Shown piece by piece: positions 53,902 to 64,000 of a DNA stretch of 64,000 nucleotides. The notes below the pieces were generated by a model that saw only the letters and a list, made by a program, of their open reading frames with translations, did not search any database and was not told the origin of the DNA. The position numbers and the translations under genes are program-made. The stretch comes from Cacajao melanocephalus (lineage: Eukaryota > Chordata > Mammalia > Primates > Pitheciidae). The stretch's first letter is position 1. Every line of letters starts with the position of its first letter. The stretch spans positions 50,184 through 114,183 of the forward strand of contig CAUYLG010061908.1 of NCBI GenBank assembly GCA_963573385.1. Reading direction: 5' to 3'.

Positions 53902-53907
53902 AATAAA
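53902..53907 (+). terminator. MFAP3L: Polyadenylation signal AATAAA with GT-rich downstream element
   Basis: AATAAA is followed 12-33 nt later by a strongly GT-rich stretch (about 53919-53940, repeated tgtgtg/tgtgtcgtg). This is the classic CPSF/CstF arrangement and the best-formed poly(A) site downstream of the MFAP3L stop codon. Cleavage would fall near 53918-53925. Confidence 0.75.
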
Positions 53908-54076
53908 GGGTTTGCACAGGTGTGTGGAATGTGTGTCGTGTCCCACCTGAAGGGTGGTCACTGTGGCTTGACTCATTGCTTCCCGCGGTATAAAATCTGC
54001 AGTCGGTTCTTATCCCTGCCCTCTGCATCTGCAGCATTTCTTAGGAAAAGAGAAAAATGAAGTAATTTGTATGTAA

Positions 54077-54570
<494 letters not shown>

Positions 54571-54701
54571 ATTCTTTGACAATCAGTAAACAGCAAAAAC
54601 CAAATTCCTCTTGGATGAGATGATTTTATGGAGTATATCTAAGTGAACCAAGAAAGGAGACTACCAACTGGAAAGTGACAAACCAAAAGGGCAGCAAATC
54701 A

Positions 54702-56440
<1,739 letters not shown>

Positions 56441-56600
56441 GATTTACTGCTTAAATCTGATTTACTGTGTCTGCTGGTGCTGTAGACTTCTGTTTAGATC
56501 CTTGGTGAGATGGATGAACAAATTTACTACTTAAATCTGATTTACTGTGTCTGCTGGTGCTGTAGACTTCTGTTTAGACACTTGGTGAGATAGATGAACA
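56441..56600. repeat. 80-bp tandem duplication, two copies
   Basis: 56441-56520 and 56521-56600 align at a constant 80-bp offset with five mismatches (about 94% identity). The shared core includes tgtctgctggtgctgtagac. Confidence 0.97.
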
Positions 56601-57679
56601 AAGTCTCAAAGCTTTAAGAGGTTTCAGAATTCTGAAAAACACCAAAGTTTTGACACAAAATGGAAAGAAAGATGTTTGTCTGAAGAGGGTCAAGTGATCC
56701 TGTGACAGCTGCATAGATTGCCCTCATTGTTTGCTGGTGTTTTCTATTCTCTTCCCTGCTAGCATTACCTCAGCTGTTTGACCAGCAGACCAACTTCTTA
56801 TGCATGATGTAAATGCTTGGTTATAGAATAGATTCCAGGAGAAAACTCATCTGCTATGTAGCAGGCCCTTTATCAGTTTAATGCTGGGTGTGTCTGAAAT
56901 TATTTAAAACAAACCTTCCAAAACCTAGGACTCAGCATCGTATTTATAGAAGTGTTTTCATCTAATAAGAAATTTGATCTGTGATGATTGTTGAGAAAAG
57001 AAAAAAAATTTTTAAATAAATCTGGAAGTGTTAAGACCTCAGAAAATTTAATTGCATAGTCTACATTGTATTTGTAGGGGAAAAATGACAGTCAATAAAA
57101 GGAATCTGTGATTGTTAGATTGTTTAATGTGCAGAATAACTTTCTGTATCAATTCAGCCTCAATTATTTGGTTTCATAATAATAGTTGAGATACACTAAT
57201 GATATTTCTGAACCCTGTCAGGTCCTGTTTAAAAAAAAATCCAAATTTAAAAATAAATATTTTAGTATCATTATGACTATTTTGTTACCTTCTCTCATTC
57301 CATAATGAATTTGAGGTGATTGGATTAAACTATATTCTACTTTCTTTGAATCCTTTGAAATTGGTAATTGCTGTATTTCATACAAGCTCACAAACTCCCG
57401 GTAAACTATTAGTGAAACATTTTCCTCTTAATCATTTTGAATCAATGAGAGATTTACAGTATGATTATAAAAGCAGAGCAGCTGGGTGATCTATAAATGT
57501 TTCTTTATCTGAAGCTTAAAAAAGGAAGACTTTCCGCTAATATCTTGTTACACTATGCTCGCAAATGGGGTGTGTGGTGGGAAAAAGACTGCAAGGACCC
57601 CTTAAAACATTTGACACATTTCCTCCAAGTTCTTCCATATGGATTTGAATTGGCTTTTTAAACCTTTTTGTTTATGAGA
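56601..57679. other. Downstream intergenic DNA, nothing recognised
   Basis: AT-rich. No repeat or exon supported. Confidence 0.5.
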
Positions 57680-57820
<141 letters not shown>

Positions 57821-58008
57821 ACATTAAACATTTACATTCACCTGAATAGAAAAAAATCTAATATGGTCATGATTTTCCTGTGTGAGAGAGATCTAAAAAG
57901 GATAACCATGCTTTTTGATACCTAATTTAGATTCAGTCCATTCCCCAAACATTAAATTGCCTCACTCCAATACATAGCAAAATGTGTGTGCTCACTGTGG
58001 TGGACTGA

Positions 58009-58407
<399 letters not shown>

Positions 58408-58423
58408 GAACACATATTTTTAA

Positions 58424-58800
58424 ATTAGACTTTTTATTTTGAGATAATTGTAGATTTACATGTAAGAAACAGTACAGAGAAGTCCTGCGTATCCTCTACC
58501 CAGTTTCTCTCAGTGATAACATCTTGCAGAACTGTACTATCATTACCAGGATATTGACATTATACAGTTTTCAACTCTGACTAAGATTTACCCAGTTTTA
58601 CATGTACCTATTTATGTGTGTGTGTGTGTATGTGTGTGTACGTGTGTGTGTGGATGTGTGTTTAGTTCTATACAGTTTTATCACATTGTATGTTGTGTAT
58701 CCTCCACCACAACCAGGATATAGAACAGTTCCATCACCACAAAGATCCTTCACGTTGCCATATATAAACACACCTGCATCCCTCCCAACCCCAGAACACA
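58424..58800. repeat. L1 (L1M-type) 3' fragment containing a TG microsatellite
   Basis: ttattttgagataattgtag, then gataacatcttgcagaactg, accaggatattgacattata and tccatcaccacaaagatcct are a common old-L1 phrase set. (TG)n with TA/CG interruptions at about 58614-58660. Confidence 0.75.
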
Positions 58801-59234
58801 TTGTTTAAAAATCAGTAAACTCTGCTTCATTAGATAACTGAAGCATGTCTGAAACCAATTGTAGTGAGTGTTTTTCCATAAAAATACATGCTAATTTATC
58901 AGTTTCTTGGCGTCTGAATTCCCATCACTTTTAAATAACTTGTGTAATTCAGATAGAGACCTGGCCTGTGAATCGGAGACATGCATACACTTGAAGGCCT
59001 AGAAAACGCTTGAGAAGCAGGAATACCCGCTACGCCCACCCTGAGGCAGCTGGAGGTCACAGTGGGGACTCCTGGGTATCCAGTTTACACCCCAGACTGC
59101 CCTTGCAGCTGACAGATACAGAACACAGAAGAAAGACATGGTTTGTACATGGCTTCCAAAGTCTCAAAGAGAAGTACTCCCTCCATTATCAAAATGTCTA
59201 GTTCTCACCACTGCTCCAGAAGGCCACTGAGTGT
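58801..59234. other. Downstream intergenic DNA, nothing recognised
   Basis: No exon or repeat supported. Confidence 0.5.
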
Positions 59235-59249
59235 AGAAAATCACAGGTT

Positions 59250-59545
59250 GGCCAGGCGCGGTGGCTCACGCCTGTAATCCCAGCACTTTGGGAGGCCGAG
59301 GCAGGCAGATCACGAGGTCAGGAATTTGAGACCAGCCTGGCCAACATGGTGAAACCCTGTCTCTACTAAAAATACAAAAAATAGCCAGGTGTGGTGGCCG
59401 GCACCTGTAATTCCAACTACCTGGGAGGCTGAGGCAGAGAATCGCTTGAACCCAGGAGGTGGAGGTTGCAGAGAGCAGAGATCGTGCCACTGCACTCCAG
59501 CCTGGGCGACAGAGCAAGACTCCATCTCAAAAAAACAAAAGAAAA
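59250..59545 (+). mobile_element. Alu, relatively young-looking
   Basis: Starts ggccaggcgcggtggctcac, intact dimer. The perfect 14-bp duplication agaaaatcacaggt lies at 59235-59248 and 59546-59559. Confidence 0.98.
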
Positions 59546-59559
59546 AGAAAATCACAGGT

Positions 59560-60263
59560 AAAGGCTCAGACAGCCTCTGTAATATTGGTTGTCTTATCCT
59601 TACACTTTTCTCCCTTGGCTAAGATAGGACTTAGTATGAGCACCCATACAGCCAGCACCCAGGCCATAATGAGCTCTCTCTCAATTCAGATGTTGTTATA
59701 TTAGGAAAAGCTTAAGGAACTTGGTAAAACACCCCTAATGCCAATTGCCATCTCCAATATTGAAGTTAAAACAACTAGCCACAGTGTTGAGGAAAAGAAC
59801 CTTGGCCCAAACTCCAAGGAGGCTGCAGCGGGTAGATCCCTGGAACAGGGTCCCAGTAACACTGGAAGGTTCTCATTCAAAGCTACTGAAATGTCACCAT
59901 GAAAGGTTTATTTCAGTAGAACATTGTTCTTTTTATGCAAACACCCTAGACTTGTAATCACCAGTAGCCCCTGTCCGGAATTGTTAATTCATAGTATGAG
60001 CTGATTTAATCCCGTAACTCTAACAACCCCTCTGAGTTCACTCAGAAAGCCTAGCGGGACAGGGGTGTTGAAGAGGGTAAAGAAGAAGAGCCATGTTGAC
60101 TCTAGCAGGACTTCTGGGAGAGCTCGCCTGGCTGGAGGACCTGAAAAGCCAGAAAGGATCAGAAACGCGGACCTCTTAGAAGCTCAGGACACAAGTTACC
60201 TAAAAGAAGCATGGGGAAACTGAAAAATACTGCAATTTTTCTGAAACTGAAAAAGAAACTGCG
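59560..60263. other. Downstream intergenic DNA, nothing recognised
   Basis: No exon or repeat supported. Confidence 0.5.
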
Positions 60264-60368
60264 ATTCTCTGCCTCAGCCTCCCAGGTAGTTGGAATTACA
60301 AGTGCCGGCCACCACACCTGACTATTTTTTGTATTTTTAGTAGAGACAGGGTTTCACCATGTTGGTCA
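60264..60368 (-). mobile_element. Internal Alu fragment, reverse orientation
   Basis: tctctgcctcagcctcccag through gagacagggtttcaccatgt. Both ends are missing. Confidence 0.88.
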
Positions 60369-60623
60369 GTTTCTTCTTCATACTGCTCCCCAGGATCAGC
60401 CATGCCCAGGTGGCAATGAATTTTTTAAATATGGCAAATAATCTGTCTGCTTAATGTAAATTAATCCTGAACATCACAGAAAGTTACACTCATTAACCTA
60501 ATTTCTAGTCAAGATCACCCTTCAGTCTGAATCTTGGTTGTCTATTAAATGATGCAAACCTCAATGCTTAAAGCATTTTGGTCTAAGCCATCTGGTGGTC
60601 CTGTTATAAAAATTAACTTGTCA

Positions 60624-61044
60624 CCAGATGCGGTGGCTCACACCCTGTAATCCCAGCAGTTTGAGAGGCCGAGGCAGGAGATCACTTGAGGCTGGGAGTT
60701 TGAGACCAGTCTGGCCAACATGGTGAAACCCCATCTCTACTAAAAATCTAAAAATTAGCCAGAAATCACCTGAAGCCAGAGGCAGAGATTGCAGTGAGCT
60801 GAGATTGTGCCACTGCACTCCAGCCTGGACAACAGAGCAAGACTCCATCTCAGAATAAGTTAATTAATTAATTAAAAATACTGAAATTAGCTGGACATGT
60901 AGGTGCCTGTAATCCCAGCTACTCAGGAGGCTGAGGCAGGAGAATCTCTTGAATCTGGGAGGTGGAGGTTGCTGTGAGCTGAGAGCCGAGATCACACCAC
61001 TGTACTCCAGCCTGGGTGACAGCAAGACTCTATCTCAAAAAAAA
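60624..61044 (+). mobile_element. Composite Alu with an extra right-arm segment
   Basis: A deleted Alu (60624 to about 60855) is followed by an AT-rich (TTAA)n-like linker and a second right arm (about 60880-61032) with its own A-tail. The whole is bracketed by one 16-bp duplication, aaaaattaactwgtca, at 60608-60623 and 61045-61060 (one mismatch). Confidence 0.9.
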
Positions 61045-61060
61045 AAAAATTAACTAGTCA

Positions 61061-61900
61061 AATCATTTCCAAGAAATTATTCCCTTGGATAGTGGAGGGC
61101 CCGACTGTCAGTTAAGAGCAACATTAAAGCATTCTTCAAATGCTTATTTATTTTGAGAGTGATAAACCAGGATACTTTATTCCCATTAAGCTCAAAAACG
61201 TTCTTTATACTTGTAGCATCCATGACACCGCTATCCTGTATTTTCCACTCAAAACTCAGGATTAAGCACAAAAATCTATAGTCCACACTCCAACTATGAT
61301 GTTTAATTTTATTCAGTAATACCTTTTGTTCTATTTTCTCTGGACATGATGTATTTTAGTTTTGCAAAATTGTTTATACTTATTTATCAACAGCAGGAGG
61401 TAACAGTTCCCATCTTTTTTTGTTTTGTTTTGTTATCGAAGAGTAATTAGATAAAGCCAGGTAAACATTTGAGTCTTTGGTTTACCCTTTATAACAATAC
61501 TCACTCTCCTTCCTCTTTGTCTTACAGGTAATTTAGCTCAAGTAATAGGCAGTGCCATATTCTAAAGAATGAAAAGGCAAAGTCAGTTTCCCAAGACCAA
61601 GAATAGCAAGTCTGCAGTAGATTCTGCAGCTACTGGCTATGAGCCCTGCACAGGCAGAGATCAAATCCCTACTTCCACAATGCTTCCCAGGAACTCTAAG
61701 GATGGCTGGCTTTAGTAAATGTTAATAAAAAAACAATTTGTCCTCCAGCTAATTAGGATCTGGGGGGACTGGATTAAATGTGTTTATTTATAAAGCCCAG
61801 TGAAAGGTTAAAAGTACATTTTGAAGAACTTCTTTGGACCTAAAACCATGCTTGTCCAGACCCCCTTTCCCAGATGCTTGCTCTGGTCTGGACATCTGTG
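61061..61900. other. Downstream intergenic DNA, nothing firm
   Basis: No exon or confident repeat. Confidence 0.5.
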
Positions 61901-62630
<730 letters not shown>

Positions 62631-62639
62631 CCAGATTTC

Positions 62640-63105
62640 TTTTTTTGAGAATAGAATGTTACTTTTTTCCCCGCATTTTCTTTTCTTTGCTACTTGGACC
62701 TAATATTTGAAAGGGCTGTTTAAAAGGCTTTTGTTCACTCTAGTTTTGCCATGGTGAGATGATTTTCTACAATTAGAAATCTGCAGTGAATTCAAGAGAA
62801 ATAAATTGTGACACTGAAATTGCTTTATGTCATTACATGTCATGGTCTCTGCAAGCACTTGACAATCACTGGAGGATCCAGCAAATAAAACCATATCCTT
62901 TCTGCAGTGCAGATATTGGCAGGGACAGTAAATGCACCCCAACACCGGGTTAATGCAATCACTGTCCAAGGTGCCTTGCTGTGTTTTAGGTTTCTTTTTC
63001 TCAAAAGAAACAAACCAAAATTCTAGTGGAAAACAGAATTGGAAAATCCAGTTTCTAGAGCCTGTTATTCCTTCTCTGCAATCTTCATCAAGCTAGACTG
63101 CCTTC
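62640..63105. other. Downstream intergenic DNA, nothing recognised
   Basis: No exon or repeat supported. Confidence 0.5.
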
Positions 63106-63119
63106 AGTAGAAAAGTAAC

Positions 63120-63380
63120 CGGCTGTGCGCGGTGGCTCACACCTGTAATCCCAGCACTTTGGGAAGCTGGGACCGGCAGATCACCTGAGGTCAGGAGCTC
63201 AAGACCAACCTGGCCAACGTGGAGAAACCCTGTAATCCTAGCCACTTGGGAGACTAAGGCAGGACAATTGCTTGAACCCAGGAGGCAGAGGTTGCAGTGA
63301 GCTGAGATCGCACCATTGCCCTCCAGCCTGGACAACAGAGCAAGACTCGAACTCAAATTTTAAAAAAATGAATAAAAATA
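63120..63380 (+). mobile_element. Alu with internal deletion
   Basis: ctgtgcgcggtggctcacac start; the middle linker is missing near 63230. The perfect 14-bp duplication agtagaaaagtaac lies at 63106-63119 and 63381-63394. Confidence 0.97.
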
Positions 63381-63394
63381 AGTAGAAAAGTAAC

Positions 63395-63804
63395 TCACAA
63401 GCAGCTGATGAGTTTAAATTTTCCCTTTCTAAATGAGAAGGTGTATGTCTTCCCTGATTTGCTTTCAGGCCACAAACAGGGCAGTGTGGCACATGAATCT
63501 CATTGCTGCAAGAAGAGGAAAATACAACTTGTTAAGTAAGGGAATTATTTCAAGACTGAGAAGGGAACAGATGTAGATATAATGGGCATGACATGCCAAT
63601 TTAAACACATATTGACTCCAAAATCTCAAGCCTGTGCATTTTGATATCAATCACATTTCATTTTACCTAGCCAGTTCCTGTAGGTGTTCAGGAGCCCTGG
63701 TTCACCCAGCTCATGGAAAGAAGGACTGATGCAGCTTCCTGCCACTTCATTTTTCCAAGAAATTACCATTACCTCCTACTTCCTCAGAGAAGTCCAGTTT
63801 CTGT
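63395..63804. other. Downstream intergenic DNA
   Basis: Contains a 27-nt segment (63551-63577) matching 62141-62167 at 24 of 27 positions. Otherwise nothing recognised. Confidence 0.5.
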
Positions 63805-64000
63805 GCCAGGCACGGTGGCTCATGCCTGTAATCCCAGTACTTTGGGAGGCTGAGGTAGACAGATCACCTGAGGTCAGGAGTTCGAGACCAGCCTGACCAA
63901 CATGGAGAAACCCTGTCTCTACTAAAAATACAAAATTAACCGGGCATGGTGGTGCATGCCTATAATCCCAGCTACTTGAGAGGCTGCGGCAGGAGAATCT
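63805..64000 (+). mobile_element. Alu, cut by the window end
   Basis: Begins gccaggcacggtggctcatg and continues to the last base of the window. The 3' part is not visible. Confidence 0.97.

Larger units (their letters stand above)
49061..53925 (+). other. MFAP3L: MFAP3L 3' UTR (about 4.9 kb)
   Basis: Sequence from the stop codon to the inferred cleavage site after the AATAAA at 53902. It holds two MIR-like SINE fossils (about 50285-50460 and 50790-50900), a 34-bp two-copy tandem duplication at 53387-53454, and no Alu. Weaker AATAAA signals at 53329 and 53806 could give slightly shorter ends. The length is inferred from signals only and needs transcript evidence. Confidence 0.65.

Overview
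This window is nuclear genomic DNA of a simian primate. About thirty Alu elements, most with target-site duplications and A-tails, are scattered among older MIR, L2, L1, MaLR and DNA-transposon fossils. The single supported protein-coding gene is on the + strand: MFAP3L (microfibril-associated protein 3-like), a 409-residue single-pass membrane protein with one immunoglobulin domain. Its predicted protein differs from my memory of the human protein at a handful of positions, so a non-human monkey or ape is possible. The sequence alone does not settle the species.

Layout. 1-10,700 is upstream intergenic DNA with Alus, an 85-bp L1 stub and a CA microsatellite. About 10,740-12,850 is a CpG island holding the promoter and the untranslated exon 1, whose splice donor is at 12,322. 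Intron 1 (12,322-33,566) is repeat-rich and contains nested MaLR-type LTRs, a Tigger-like DNA transposon and a notable hairpin. Exon 2 (33,567-33,997) carries the start codon, signal peptide and first half of the Ig domain. Intron 2 (33,998-48,128) follows. Exon 3 (48,129 to about 53,925) carries the rest of the coding sequence and a roughly 4.9-kb 3' UTR ending at an AATAAA with a GT-rich downstream element. 53,940-64,000 is downstream intergenic DNA with Alus and a rearranged LTR; the last Alu runs off the window.

How the parts fit. The CpG island drives the + strand. A possible second, TATA-like start site lies about 1 kb upstream of the main exon 1. The spliced 5' leader would carry a 35-codon upstream ORF with a strong start context. 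It is in the same frame as MFAP3L and stops 25 codons before the main ATG.

I found no prokaryotic-type system, CRISPR array, tRNA or rRNA gene, and no convincing second protein gene. The items most worth a second look are the upstream ORF, a 24-bp-arm hairpin in intron 1, an LTR near 62.1 kb carrying a perfect 24-nt inverted repeat, a composite Alu inside a single target-site duplication, and an 80-bp tandem duplication downstream of the gene.
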